From the IMG/VR virus record IMGVR_UViG_3300047495_000056, positions 1 through 26,219 of that record: DNA of 26,219 nucleotides, one strand, 5' to 3'. Made by a program: the position numbers and the translations under genes. The notes beneath the pieces are model-generated. The model saw only the letters and a list, made by a program, of their open reading frames with translations. It made no database searches and had not been told where the DNA came from. Source of the DNA: a virus. This document shows, piece by piece, positions 13,814 to 21,458 of the stretch (positions are counted from its first letter, which is position 1; the number at the start of each line of letters is the position of its first letter).

Positions 13814-15558
13814 CGCTCACTGAAACCGACGCCCTTGCTGGGCATGAGGATGCGCGCGGCGCGCGCACCCGATCGCCGCCAAGCCTGTTCGGCCAAGCCG
13901 GCGTAAAAGCGCGCCGCGGCGTCGCCCTCGATCACCGCGCGCGACGTCCCGCCCCAAAGCTTGCGGGACTTGATCTCGGGCGTGTGCAGGTCGCCACGCA
14001 GCGCCAACCACACGTCGCGCGCGCCTGGCGCGGTCCACGGCGGCTCGTCGGGATCGGCGTGCGGGGTTTCCGGATCGGCCCGGCCATAGCGGTCGCCGAG
14101 ATAGCCTCCGGCGAAGGCCCGAAGCGTCGGCGCGACCACCACGCCCATATCCTCGCCGGCGTCGGCGCCGAGCGCCCAAGCGTCCTGCAGGTCCAGCGAG
14201 ACGAGCAAGGTTCCATCCGCCGGCCATCTGGTCAGCATGGCGACCTTGCCCGTGGGATCGCCCACGAAATGGGTCAACCGCTCGGCGCCTTCGAACAAGG
14301 GCAGCACGGCGAGCGCGTCCAATTCCTCGCCGGCGTCCGGCTCTTGCGCGCGCGTCAGCGGGACGAGGATCGCTGGGCCGACTTTCTCGCGCCCCAACGG
14401 CGCGCGGGGATGCGCCCGCAAGCGCTGCAGGGCGTCGCCAAGCCCTTCCGCCTCCAGATGGCGGACCGACAGCCATTGCCGGAAGGCCTTGCAATCGGCC
14501 GGCCGCGCCGTGTCCCACAGCGACCGCGCCGACGTCAGATCGACCGCGATATCCGCCGCCGACCGGGCTTGCGGCTTGGGCGCCGACGACTGATAGCCAT
14601 GACGCTCCGGCGCCGACTTGGGCGCCGCCTTGCCCGTCTCCACCCCGCGCGACAGCGTGCTCTCTTCGCGGTCGGTCCACTTGGCCCCGGAATAGCTGCA
14701 CATGTCGCGCCCGGCCGTGCGCAGGGCTTCGACCGCATAGGCTACGTCGTATATCTCCCCGCCGGCGATCAGCTGGCCTATGCCGATGGCCTTGATCCAC
14801 AGGGAGTCATTACGCGTGCCCGGCCGCGCCTGGCGAAGGGCGGCGCATGCGTTGTCAATCGACTTTTCGCCGTAGGGACTGGCGCGCCCTTCGCGCACCC
14901 GCGGCTTCAGCGGCCCGGCCAGCGCGACATAGACGGGCTCGGGTTTGTATTCGACCAGATCGAGCAGCCAACAGGGCGCCGCCGCGAAGTCCATTTCGAA
15001 GGGCGAGCGCCCGGCGCGCCAGGCGTATATCCGACCCGGCGGAACGCCCTTGTCCGGGTCGCCGGGATGGACGGACGGCGGGGCGACGATATAGCCACGG
15101 TCTCCGCGCACATCGATGTCGTCGCCGATCAGCGTGCGCGACTTCTTCGACATGTTGCGAACCGGCCGGTCGGGCGTCCAGGCGAACAGCAGCTGGCGAC
15201 CCTTGCCCGTGATCTGTTCGGGCGTATCGGGCAAGGGGCCATGCTGACCGACCAGCGCCGCCAGGGCGGTCTCCGCCTTCGGCCCGTCCAGATCCAGCAC
15301 CCAAAAGCCGCTGATCTCGCCCGCCGCCAGCGCGACGTTGGACGCCTGCCCAGCGACCACGGGCCGCCTGTTCGTGACGTCCGGCTTCAGCGGCAAGGGC
15401 TCGGCGCCCGCCCACCAGGCGGCGACGAGGTCGATATCCTTGGACGCCACGTCCAGCCCCGGCGTGCGGCCATAGGGCTTCTTCTCACGCGGCATAAGAG
15501 GAAACGTCGCCATGCCGCGCGCGGCGTAAGCGACGGCGTGATCCGCAAGCCCGCTCAT
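13798..15558 (-). CDS. Bifunctional primase/polymerase (prim-pol, AEP superfamily)
   Basis: This 586-residue protein starts with HAVAYAARGMATFPLMPREKKPY and has the metal-binding FWVLDLDG motif (about residues 90-97), the TGKGRQLLFAW segment, and DIDVRGDRGYIVAPPSVHP, all in prim-pol order. It should make primers, and perhaps short DNA, for the helicase encoded downstream. Family members usually have His in the second motif (GGxHxxF); here Gln stands there. The C-terminal part (residues about 340-580, ARSLWDTARPADCKAF ... LRAHPRAPLG) resembles Toprim-associated DUF7146 modules, but the Toprim-type EGxETAL segment is replaced by SLDLQDAWALG. Start overlaps the upstream stop (ATGA). Confidence 0.85.
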   Translation of the reverse strand: MSGLADHAVAYAARGMATFPLMPREKKPYGRTPGLDVASKDIDLVAAWWAGAEPLPLKPDVTNRRPVVAGQASNVALAAGEISGFWVLDLDGPKAETALAALVGQHGPLPDTPEQITGKGRQLLFAWTPDRPVRNMSKKSRTLIGDDIDVRGDRGYIVAPPSVHPGDPDKGVPPGRIYAWRAGRSPFEMDFAAAPCWLLDLVEYKPEPVYVALAGPLKPRVREGRASPYGEKSIDNACAALRQARPGTRNDSLWIKAIGIGQLIAGGEIYDVAYAVEALRTAGRDMCSYSGAKWTDREESTLSRGVETGKAAPKSAPERHGYQSSAPKPQARSAADIAVDLTSARSLWDTARPADCKAFRQWLSVRHLEAEGLGDALQRLRAHPRAPLGREKVGPAILVPLTRAQEPDAGEELDALAVLPLFEGAERLTHFVGDPTGKVAMLTRWPADGTLLVSLDLQDAWALGADAGEDMGVVVAPTLRAFAGGYLGDRYGRADPETPHADPDEPPWTAPGARDVWLALRGDLHTPEIKSRKLWGGTSRAVIEGDAAARFYAGLAEQAWRRSGARAARILMPSKGVGFSERWREA

Positions 15559-15707
15559 AACAGCGGCTCCCCGGACAGCTCGTCGTCTTCAAGGTCTTCG
15601 GACGCAGCGTCCAGCAGGTCCAGCCACTCGATTCCCGTCGAGATGACGTATTCCAGCCAACGGCGGAGTTGGGCGACTTCTGACGTCGCTAGGCGTGAAG
15701 ATGTCAT
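15555..15707 (-). CDS. Small acidic protein upstream of prim-pol, unknown
   Basis: This 50-residue protein (MTSSRLATSEVAQLRRWLEYVISTG ... DLEDDELSGEPLL) is mainly one amphipathic helix with an acidic tail. GAGG lies 6 bases before the ATG at 15707, better than the upstream in-frame start at 15737. Its stop overlaps the prim-pol ATG, so it is translationally coupled to it. Its start lies only 17 bases from the divergent plus-strand membrane gene. No known family. Confidence 0.6.
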   Translation of the reverse strand: MTSSRLATSEVAQLRRWLEYVISTGIEWLDLLDAASEDLEDDELSGEPLL

Positions 15708-15724
15708 GCTAACCTCGCGGTTGC

Positions 15725-16273
15725 ATGCCAGTTCCACCGCCCGACCCTATCGCAATCGAAACAGCACGGGCCACTTGGGCCGCAGCCGTTGGTTCGATCC
15801 TCAGCGCCGCGGCAGCCGCCGGCGCGGCTTGGGTAGCTCTCATCATCGCCAGCAACGGCGTTAAGCGTGAAAATGATCGGTTGGAGCAACAGCGCCACAA
15901 CCGTATTCGCAGCTTCCGAGCAGCGGTTCACCTTGGACTCGACTCTTTCCGCTTCGCTTGCGAGTCGCTCGACGATCCACTTCGGCCAAATGTCGCGCTG
16001 GCGCCTTTGATTGCGCTTCTCGAAAGCGGGGCCGACAATGTCACTTTTGCTCTGACAATCGAGATCGATAACTATACAGCCATCGAAGACGCTCTCAATA
16101 TCCGCCTCTCGCTGCGAACAATTGTTAGTAATCTGAAGGTGTCCGCAGTCAACGTACTCAATAGACCTGCGGCGAGTGTCGCATCTTATTTTGCGTCGGC
16201 CCGGCCCGACTTCGACGCGTGGTTGGAAAAATATTCTGGACCTGCCGCTCAAGATGGACCTCCATCAACCTGA
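15725..16273 (+). CDS. Single-pass membrane protein, unknown (moron candidate)
   Basis: This 182-residue protein has one clear transmembrane segment (about residues 17-43, TWAAAVGSILSAAAAAGAAWVALIIAS) followed by a basic linker (KRENDRLEQQRHNRIRSFRAA) and a soluble helical domain. It would sit in the inner membrane with the C-terminal domain in the cytoplasm. It runs against the surrounding minus-strand operon. GC over 16021-16140 is 57 of 120 (47.5%), far below its neighbours. Its end overlaps the adenine methyltransferase stop by 25 bases. Isolation, orientation and composition suggest acquired cargo, possibly superinfection exclusion or anti-phage defence. The antisense frame lacks any domain and is not credible. 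Confidence 0.7.
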   Translation: MPVPPPDPIAIETARATWAAAVGSILSAAAAAGAAWVALIIASNGVKRENDRLEQQRHNRIRSFRAAVHLGLDSFRFACESLDDPLRPNVALAPLIALLESGADNVTFALTIEIDNYTAIEDALNIRLSLRTIVSNLKVSAVNVLNRPAASVASYFASARPDFDAWLEKYSGPAAQDGPPST

Positions 16274-16977
16274 GTGGCGAAAGCGCGATCAGACGGCCGG
16301 ACAAGCCGGTCGCGCGTGCCCGGCGGGATCGGTACGACGATGGGGTAAGGCGACTTCGAGCGACGCGCCTTCAGCCACAGAAACCAGCCGTAGAAGGCCG
16401 CCGAAGAGCCGCCGGTCTGGAGCCGACCCTTATGCAGGGGCACGCGCTCGCTGAACGGGGCGAAGACGTCGTACCGCTGTTCGCCGTACAGCAGCTTATG
16501 CCGCTCCACGCCCTCCAGGGTGCGGACGGGAAGGAACATGGCCACACCCCGCCGAGCGCGCTGCAGCGCGGCCTCTATGAAGGCCTCCAGGTCCGAAAAA
16601 GGCGGATTGGTGATGATCCAATCGACGTGGAACAGGCGATTGGTGAAGACCGACGTGTAGAGCGTCGACGACAGCGGATCGAGGAAATCCACGATCAGGT
16701 TGCCGTTGTAGGCGAAGGCATCCGTCGCCACGACGCTGGGAAAATAGTCGCGCAGGCCGTGGACCATGGACCCATGGCCGCACGCCGGCTCCCACACGCT
16801 CTTGGCCGCCGGATCGAACTGGCGCACCAGCTCGGCGCCCGCGCGCGCCGCCCATGGCCAGGTCGGAAAGAAGTCGGGATCATCCTCGCCGGTCTGGTCG
16901 CGGGACGCCATGACGGCCCGATGATTGGCCGGGAAGTTGGCGGGCGTGGTGAAGGCTGGCGGACGGTTGCGCTTCAT
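16249..16977 (-). CDS. N6-adenine DNA methyltransferase
   Basis: This 242-residue Rossmann-fold protein has the SAM-binding motif WEPACGHGSM (62-71) and the adenine-specific catalytic motif NPPF in WIITNPPF (120-127). The segment AFYGWFLWLKARRSK near the end is common in phage adenine methyltransferases of this size. It would methylate adenines in phage (and perhaps host) DNA, giving protection from restriction or changing promoter binding. The start overlaps the upstream stop as ATGA. The target sequence cannot be read from the protein. Confidence 0.85.
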   Translation of the reverse strand: MKRNRPPAFTTPANFPANHRAVMASRDQTGEDDPDFFPTWPWAARAGAELVRQFDPAAKSVWEPACGHGSMVHGLRDYFPSVVATDAFAYNGNLIVDFLDPLSSTLYTSVFTNRLFHVDWIITNPPFSDLEAFIEAALQRARRGVAMFLPVRTLEGVERHKLLYGEQRYDVFAPFSERVPLHKGRLQTGGSSAAFYGWFLWLKARRSKSPYPIVVPIPPGTRDRLVRPSDRAFATQVDGGPS

Positions 16978-17339
16978 GCCGCCCCCCCTCCCGCCGAGCC
17001 CTTCAGGACAGCGACAGCGTCAAGGATTTCCTGCAGATCGAAAAAGGCGCGGTGGCAAAGCCGCAGCAGATCAAGCGCGCCACCATCGGACAGACCGGCC
17101 GCCGGGATGACGATGCGATCCGGCGTAGTGGCCACCATCCACACGGGCGAGACGATCCCGCTCGCCAGGCGAACCAGCTCCACCACGCCTGCGCTGTCCA
17201 CCTCGTTCACGGGGAAGACTGCCCACGCTTGCGTGCGCCGCAGACCGATATGCAGGGCCACGCAGTCGCCGCGGGCCGCACGAACAGGCGAGCCTTGCGG
17301 TGTGCCCGCCCGCGGGAAGGGGATGATTACGGCGGTCAT
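16974..17339 (-). CDS. Small protein between methyltransferase and ASCH genes, unknown
   Basis: This 121-residue protein starts MTAVIIPFPRAG at the ATG that overlaps the upstream TGA as ATGA; a start 9 bases earlier is possible but breaks the overlap rule of the operon. It has strand-rich segments (CVALHIGLRRTQAWAVFPV, PVWMVATTPDRIVIPA) then two helices (ALDLLRLCHRAFFDLQEILDAVAVL). No known family. It is co-transcribed with two methyltransferases and an ASCH protein. Confidence 0.75.
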   Translation of the reverse strand: MTAVIIPFPRAGTPQGSPVRAARGDCVALHIGLRRTQAWAVFPVNEVDSAGVVELVRLASGIVSPVWMVATTPDRIVIPAAGLSDGGALDLLRLCHRAFFDLQEILDAVAVLKGSAGGGAA

Positions 17340-17833
17340 AGCGCCCAATCAGTCCAACAATCCGCCGCTGCCTCGTGATCAACGGGCGGGGATAGCCGTG
17401 ATTCCAGATCCTCCGGCGGTGTCCAATTGAAGAAACCTTGGGCGCCTTTGTAAGGAATTGGCTCACGCAGCGGCCGAACGTTATTCAAACGATAGGCAAA
17501 GCGACCGGGGCCGAAATTTCCAGCCAGCCAGTCGCTGTGATAGACTTCAAGGCCTTCGGTCGGACAGCAGTTGATCAGATCGGCAACAGCGACGATTGCG
17601 CCGGTAGGCACTTTCCGCGCCCAATTCTCCCCCCCAAGCGCGAACTCGCAAAGCTCGTTCGGCGCATCGATGTGGTCCACCTTCTTAGCGGCATGAATGG
17701 CCATACGGCCCCGAACCCGCGTCGGCCAATGGCGAGTTTCGTGGCGCTTGAACCCGGCGACGATCAGGCTCGCCCATGGTTGCCAAAGCGACAGGGTCTT
17801 GATGGGCATGGGTGTTCCAAGAAGGTCGATCAT
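17336..17833 (-). CDS. ASCH-domain protein
   Basis: This 165-residue protein has the ASCH signature near its start: KTLSLWQPWASLIVAGFKRHETRHWPTRVRGRMAIHAAKK, then GAIVAVADLINC and FAYRLNNVRPL with a terminal basic-to-acidic stretch. ASCH domains have the PUA-like fold and bind RNA or modified nucleotides. The start at 17833 overlaps the upstream C5-methyltransferase stop as ATGA. A second in-frame ATG at 17809 has its own GGA site 6 bases upstream, so either may be used. Translational coupling to the methyltransferase suggests a linked role, but binding to methylated DNA is not shown here. Confidence 0.85.
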   Translation of the reverse strand: MIDLLGTPMPIKTLSLWQPWASLIVAGFKRHETRHWPTRVRGRMAIHAAKKVDHIDAPNELCEFALGGENWARKVPTGAIVAVADLINCCPTEGLEVYHSDWLAGNFGPGRFAYRLNNVRPLREPIPYKGAQGFFNWTPPEDLESRLSPPVDHEAAADCWTDWAL

Positions 17834-19653
17834 GCCGCCGCCCTCGCCGGTTCGATGTTGCCGAGATTGGCCGCGATCAGCGCCGCGCCGTTGATCGGGC
17901 TGACGGAATTCCCGATCAGCAGCGTTTCGTCGGTCTTGGTGACCTTGCGGCCGAAGGCGTCGCGATTGGTGACGTAGTGAGGCCCGAAGCCTTGGGCGCC
18001 CTTCAGCTCGTCGGGCGTCAGCATCCGCATGCCGATATCGGCGATCTGGAGCACCTGGCCCGACACGACGACGAGGCCGAAGCGGGCGCGCGAGGTGACG
18101 CTATGCAGCGGGTCGGCGAGATCGGCCGCCGTGGCGCTCCCGTAATACTTGACGAGGAAGGCGCGCAGCTCGTCGCCGCGATCCGCGAACGGCCGCTCTA
18201 GCGGCATTTGCAGGACGTAATGATGATTGCCGCCGGCCGTGACCGTCTTCGCCGGCTCGCGCGGATCGCCCTCGCCGCCGCATGTGTTGGAGGAATAGGC
18301 ATGGCTAAGGCAGGCCGTGACGACGCGCTGTTGCGTCCCCCGGGCCGTCGTCGTGCTCAGCGGCTCGCGTGCATCGCGCCCCACCATGCCCGTGTTGGCT
18401 TGCTCGACAAACGCCGTTACCAAGCTCGTCTTGCCGCCGCCGCCCGCCGTAATCGCGCCAATGGGTTCGGCGCCATCGCTCCCGACCGACTTCCCGAATT
18501 GACGGCTGAAAAAAGCAGCGACCAAGCCGTGGCGCGGCGCCCCAGCCATGACCGTATGCAGCGGCTCGTCCGGCAAATGCCCGACGGAATTTTCGCTGAA
18601 CTTGGTGAGGAAGACGGACGCCACAGCCCTGTCGCTGGAGCCGCTTACAGTGCGAAGCGGGTCTTCCACCGACCACGCCCTTACGCCAGGACGCTCGCTG
18701 AATTCGCCATGGGCCGTCCCGACGAGAGACGGGGCGACGAGCGCCATTTCCCCACGATGCGCCGACGTGATCGTCCGCAGGGGCTCGCGAATATCATGGA
18801 CGCGATCGGTCCCCGAATGGGTGACCGGCACGATGAACGGGTCGGCGCAGCCGATCACATAGCGCTGGACGCCCTTGGCGATCCTGGCCAGCGTCGCGGC
18901 TTCGAGCGGACGCTTGACCCGCAAGGCCTTGGCCTCTTGCGGCGACAGGAAGATTGACGGGCAAGGCCGCGACCAATCGATGATCTCAGCCGCCGCGCGC
19001 CAGGGCTTGAGGCCTTTCGACGCCGCCACCTGGCGCGGGGCGTGGGTCGGCGCCGGCCACACGATGGGCAGGCCATCGCAGCGGGCGACGAGGAACAGGC
19101 GCTTGCGCTTGGTCGGCGCGCCGTAATCGGCCGCCACCATCAACCGCCATTCGACGACATAGCCGCACTGGCGCAGGCGCTTGACGAACAGGCGGAAGGT
19201 CTTGCCCTTGTGCTTGGGATCGGGCCGCAGCTCGCCGTCGTCGCCAAGGATCAACGGCGCCCAATCGGCAAACTCTTCGACGTTCTCCAGGAAGATCACG
19301 TCGGGCCGGTTTTCGCCGAGCAACTTGGCGACCTTGATCACCACCCACGCCAGGCCGCGCACGCGAGGCGAGACGGGCGCGCCGCCCTTGGCCTTGGAGA
19401 AGTGGCTGCAATCCGGCGAAGCCCAGAACGAGCGCCACTTGCGGCCCGGACGGATTGAGCGCGGATCGACGTCGAACACGTCGGCGGCGATATGCTCAGT
19501 CTCGGGGAAGTTCAGCTGGTGAACCGCCAACGCCAGCAGCTTGTGGTTCAGCGCCACGTCCGGATGCTTGCCCAGCGCGATCCGATAGGCTTCGGACGAT
19601 CCGCCGGCGCCGGCGAAATACACGACATCGATAGGCGAGGGCGCGGCGATCAC
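17830..19653 (-). CDS. C5-cytosine DNA methyltransferase with repeat-rich target region
   Basis: This 607-residue enzyme has motif I YFAGAGGSSEAY (12-23), catalytic Cys82 in SPDCSHFSKAKGG (79-91), motif VI ENVEEF (123-128), motif VIII-like APTKRKRLFLVAR (179-191) and the C-terminal LIGNSVSP (about 581-588). It methylates the C5 position of cytosine in phage DNA. The Pro-Cys motif is SPDC rather than PPC. Between residues about 285 and 560 there are seven units of the type (E/D)-P-x-x-T-(I/V)-(T/S), an unusually long target-recognition region. It starts with GTG overlapping the upstream stop as GTGA. Confidence 0.92.
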   Translation of the reverse strand: MIAAPSPIDVVYFAGAGGSSEAYRIALGKHPDVALNHKLLALAVHQLNFPETEHIAADVFDVDPRSIRPGRKWRSFWASPDCSHFSKAKGGAPVSPRVRGLAWVVIKVAKLLGENRPDVIFLENVEEFADWAPLILGDDGELRPDPKHKGKTFRLFVKRLRQCGYVVEWRLMVAADYGAPTKRKRLFLVARCDGLPIVWPAPTHAPRQVAASKGLKPWRAAAEIIDWSRPCPSIFLSPQEAKALRVKRPLEAATLARIAKGVQRYVIGCADPFIVPVTHSGTDRVHDIREPLRTITSAHRGEMALVAPSLVGTAHGEFSERPGVRAWSVEDPLRTVSGSSDRAVASVFLTKFSENSVGHLPDEPLHTVMAGAPRHGLVAAFFSRQFGKSVGSDGAEPIGAITAGGGGKTSLVTAFVEQANTGMVGRDAREPLSTTTARGTQQRVVTACLSHAYSSNTCGGEGDPREPAKTVTAGGNHHYVLQMPLERPFADRGDELRAFLVKYYGSATAADLADPLHSVTSRARFGLVVVSGQVLQIADIGMRMLTPDELKGAQGFGPHYVTNRDAFGRKVTKTDETLLIGNSVSPINGAALIAANLGNIEPARAAA

Positions 19654-20102
19654 TTCGACGCCTCACGCCTGTTGGCGAGACGGGCCTGTCCGGCCGGCGT
19701 GATAGACCAGATGCGGTCCACACGCTCAGCCCTGTCCTTAGCCTTGAGAATGCTAAGAACGTAGGAGACCGTGTGGGCAGGAAGCTTAGTGGCCGCCCTT
19801 ATGTCCGCGGTGTTGGATGCGCAGATCTCCAATTGCGCCAAGACCACGTCATGATCCGTGCGCGGCGTCCACACCGTGGCGGCCTCGCAAAACATGACCA
19901 CGACGTCAGCCGGCTCACACGCCTTGCGGATATCGAGTTCCGACCGGCCAAGCATCTTGGCGATGTTGGACCAGCTCGTTCCCTTGGCCCGCTGGGCATC
20001 CACAAAGGCGCGATCGGCGGGGTCGAGGCCGCGGGTACGCGACGCGCCAAGACAGACGCGAAGGCCTTCCAGATCGTTTTGGTGACGGCTGGCGTTACTC
20101 AT
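19650..20102 (-). CDS. Two-domain helix-turn-helix protein, probable regulator
   Basis: This 150-residue protein (start MSNASRHQND) has a first HTH-like segment (DRAFVDAQRAKGTSWSNIAKMLGRSELDIRKACE, about residues 31-64) and a second, winged-helix-like one (ADIRAATKLPAHTVSYVLSILKAKDRAERVDRIWSITPAGQARL). The second resembles MarR-type domains. It may be a DNA-binding early regulator. The ATG at 20102 overlaps the upstream gene's end by 8 bases; an earlier ATG at 20126 lies deeper in that gene. Confidence 0.75.
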   Translation of the reverse strand: MSNASRHQNDLEGLRVCLGASRTRGLDPADRAFVDAQRAKGTSWSNIAKMLGRSELDIRKACEPADVVVMFCEAATVWTPRTDHDVVLAQLEICASNTADIRAATKLPAHTVSYVLSILKAKDRAERVDRIWSITPAGQARLANRREASK

Positions 20103-20457
20103 CGGCCGGGCCATCCAGATCGACACGGTGACGCGGCGGCGCTGAAGGGAGCGGCGCGACTGAAGGGCCTAAAATGCGCTGGACGACGTCGGCGCAAATG
20201 CGCAGCGCGGGCGCGAGCGCCGCGCGCACAGGCGCCTTGTTGCGATGAAAGGCCCGGGCGAGCGCGATCAAAGCCTCACAGCTAAAGCCGTCCGCCGCCT
20301 CGTCCGTCGGCGCAATCCAGCGGCTGGGCGTTTCCTTGAGGAGATCGCGCAGGTCCGACGAGCTGGCGGCGGGCGCATCGGCGCAGGCCTTGGCCGCGCA
20401 GACCAGCATGGCCCACTTGCCCCGATAGAGCTGGCGTTGGGAGCCGGAGACGGTCAT
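20095..20457 (-). CDS. Small early protein, unknown
   Basis: This 120-residue protein has no recognised domain. It is largely helical, with a possible pair of helices (SCEALIALARAFHRNKAPVRAALAPALRICADVVQRILG). AGGAG lies 7 bases before the ATG; the 17-base block around its start (GGAGAAGCGGCATGACC) is identical to the start region of the gene at 21237. Its end overlaps the next gene. It is part of the minus early operon. Confidence 0.7.
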   Translation of the reverse strand: MTVSGSQRQLYRGKWAMLVCAAKACADAPAASSSDLRDLLKETPSRWIAPTDEAADGFSCEALIALARAFHRNKAPVRAALAPALRICADVVQRILGPSVAPLPSAPPRHRVDLDGPADE

Positions 20458-20549
20458 GCCGCTTCTCCTGACACACGCCCGGCAGCCTTGAGCCGACCTA
20501 ACGGGAATGCTTCTCTGTCGCCGCTACACCCAGCCGAAAGAGATTGCGA

Positions 20550-20852
20550 ATGGACGAGGACGATAAGCTTCAGCGGCAGATGGAAAAGATGCTCGACCTG
20601 CAAATTGAGCAGGCGCGAAGCCTTAAAAAGACAAAGGAAGGTCTGGATGGCGCGCTTGGCGTAATTACTACGCTTTTGCAGATTATTCATCGTGTAGCTC
20701 CAGACGAGATAGAGAAGGAGCTTCGCCATGTTCGGCTGATGGTTCAGACAGCGGAAACAGGGCGTCGAGAAACGAAAATCCTTCAGTCTTGGCGAGCTCA
20801 ACTTCGTATTCTCGAAGTCGCTCTTCGACGCGGTCAGCCGAAAGACGGTTGA
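20550..20852 (+). CDS. Small coiled-coil protein on the plus strand (moron candidate)
   Basis: This 100-residue protein starts MDEDDKLQRQMEKMLDLQIEQARSLKKTKEGLDG, a charged coiled coil, and ends LQSWRAQLRILEVALRRGQ. No family is recognised. Over 20581-20700 the GC content is 57 of 120 (47.5%), low for this window and the same as the other plus-strand insert at 15725. It runs against the early operon and its end overlaps the minus-strand gene 20683-21237 by 170 bases. An antisense frame across it is long, but its product has no protein-like pattern. A TTG at 20544 is a less likely start. Confidence 0.55.
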   Translation: MDEDDKLQRQMEKMLDLQIEQARSLKKTKEGLDGALGVITTLLQIIHRVAPDEIEKELRHVRLMVQTAETGRRETKILQSWRAQLRILEVALRRGQPKDG

Positions 20853-21237
20853 CGGGTGGTGAGACCGGCGCGGCTGATCGTTCAGGAGATCGAGGCTGGC
20901 CGCACAGACAGTACGAACCTGGACGTGCATCGGCAGGTGCTTCGACTGCTTGAGGATTATTTGCGTCGAACCGAAGCCGATCATCGCGAACGGCGCGAAC
21001 CCTCGCGATGATCTCCCAGGGCTGTTCGGCTCGAGCAAGATAAGCTGCAATAGCGGCCGCGGCCTCATCGCTGATCGTCAGCGACGACATGGCGTTTAGT
21101 TGGTCATACCTCTGTTCCCAGGATGTCGCGGCCAACCGGCATCGTTCGGCCATGGCGCCACGCCTGTAGCCGATGACCGCATCGCCTTTTTCGGCTCGCC
21201 GGGCCATGGCGCCACGGTTGTAGGCGGTCAGGGTCAT
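20683..21237 (-). CDS. Early operon protein after the cro-like gene, unknown
   Basis: This 184-residue protein begins MTLTAYNRGAMARRAEKG, and RRGAMAERCRLAA follows soon after, an internal repeat also visible in the DNA (15 identical bases at 21148-21162 and 21202-21216). A helical middle part (ISDEAAAAIAAYLARAEQPWEIIARVRAVRDDR) is followed by a Pro-rich and acidic tail. GGAG lies 7 bases upstream and the ATG overlaps the cro-like stop as ATGA. The last 170 bases overlap the plus-strand gene at 20550-20852, so the true end could be different. No family is recognised. Confidence 0.6.
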   Translation of the reverse strand: MTLTAYNRGAMARRAEKGDAVIGYRRGAMAERCRLAATSWEQRYDQLNAMSSLTISDEAAAAIAAYLARAEQPWEIIARVRAVRDDRLRFDANNPQAVEAPADARPGSYCLCGQPRSPERSAAPVSPPVNRLSADRVEERLREYEVELAKTEGFSFLDALFPLSEPSAEHGEAPSLSRLELHDE

Positions 21238-21434
21238 GCCGCTTCTCCGGGAGAGGCGGCTTCTGCGGCAGAAGCCCACACAGTCACGCGGAAGCCGAGT
21301 TCACGCTCAATGCGCAAAGCGAGCGCCAACGATGGCGTACGACGCCGATTTACTAGCTGACTGGCGTAGCTCTCGCTTAAACCAAGCGAACGCAGTTGAC
21401 TGGCGGACGGAAGTGGGGGCGAATCACTTTGCAT
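21234..21434 (-). CDS. Cro-like HTH regulator
   Basis: This 66-residue protein (start MQSDSPPLPSASQLRSLG) has an XRE-type helix-turn-helix (LRSLGLSESYASQLVNRRRTPSLALALRIERELGFRVTVW) and little else, which is the size of a phage Cro. It is the first gene of the minus early operon and diverges from the XRE repressor. Its start lies inside the first operator dyad (21428-21442). A GTG at 21485 could extend it by 17 residues, but that extension would cover both operators. No ribosome site is seen before 21434, so it may be leaderless. Confidence 0.75.
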   Translation of the reverse strand: MQSDSPPLPSASQLRSLGLSESYASQLVNRRRTPSLALALRIERELGFRVTVWASAAEAASPGEAA

Positions 21435-21458
21435 GTCGCAAAGTTTGCATTCTGCAAG
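21428..21458. promoter_or_regulatory. Operator pair at the cro/repressor junction
   Basis: Two dyads of the form TTTGC-N5-GCAAA lie side by side: TTTGCATGTCGCAAA (21428-21442, perfect) and TTTGCATTCTGCAAG (21444-21458, one mismatch). Their centres are 16 bases apart, so two dimers would bind with about 1.5 helix turns between them. Weaker half-matches occur at 21479 and 21516. They overlap the cro start region and lie 70-100 bases upstream of the repressor start, which is where O-R-type operators belong. Confidence 0.75.

Noticed and set aside
15704-16252. A 182-codon minus-strand frame opposite the membrane gene
   Set aside because: Cys- and Arg-rich product without domains; the plus-strand frame has a clear membrane segment and linker.
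20454-21068. A 204-codon minus-strand frame ending at the start of the gene at 20457
   Set aside because: It is antisense to the coiled-coil gene and overlaps the 184-residue gene in another frame; its product has no protein-like pattern, though its end contains the shared GEAA-stop start module.
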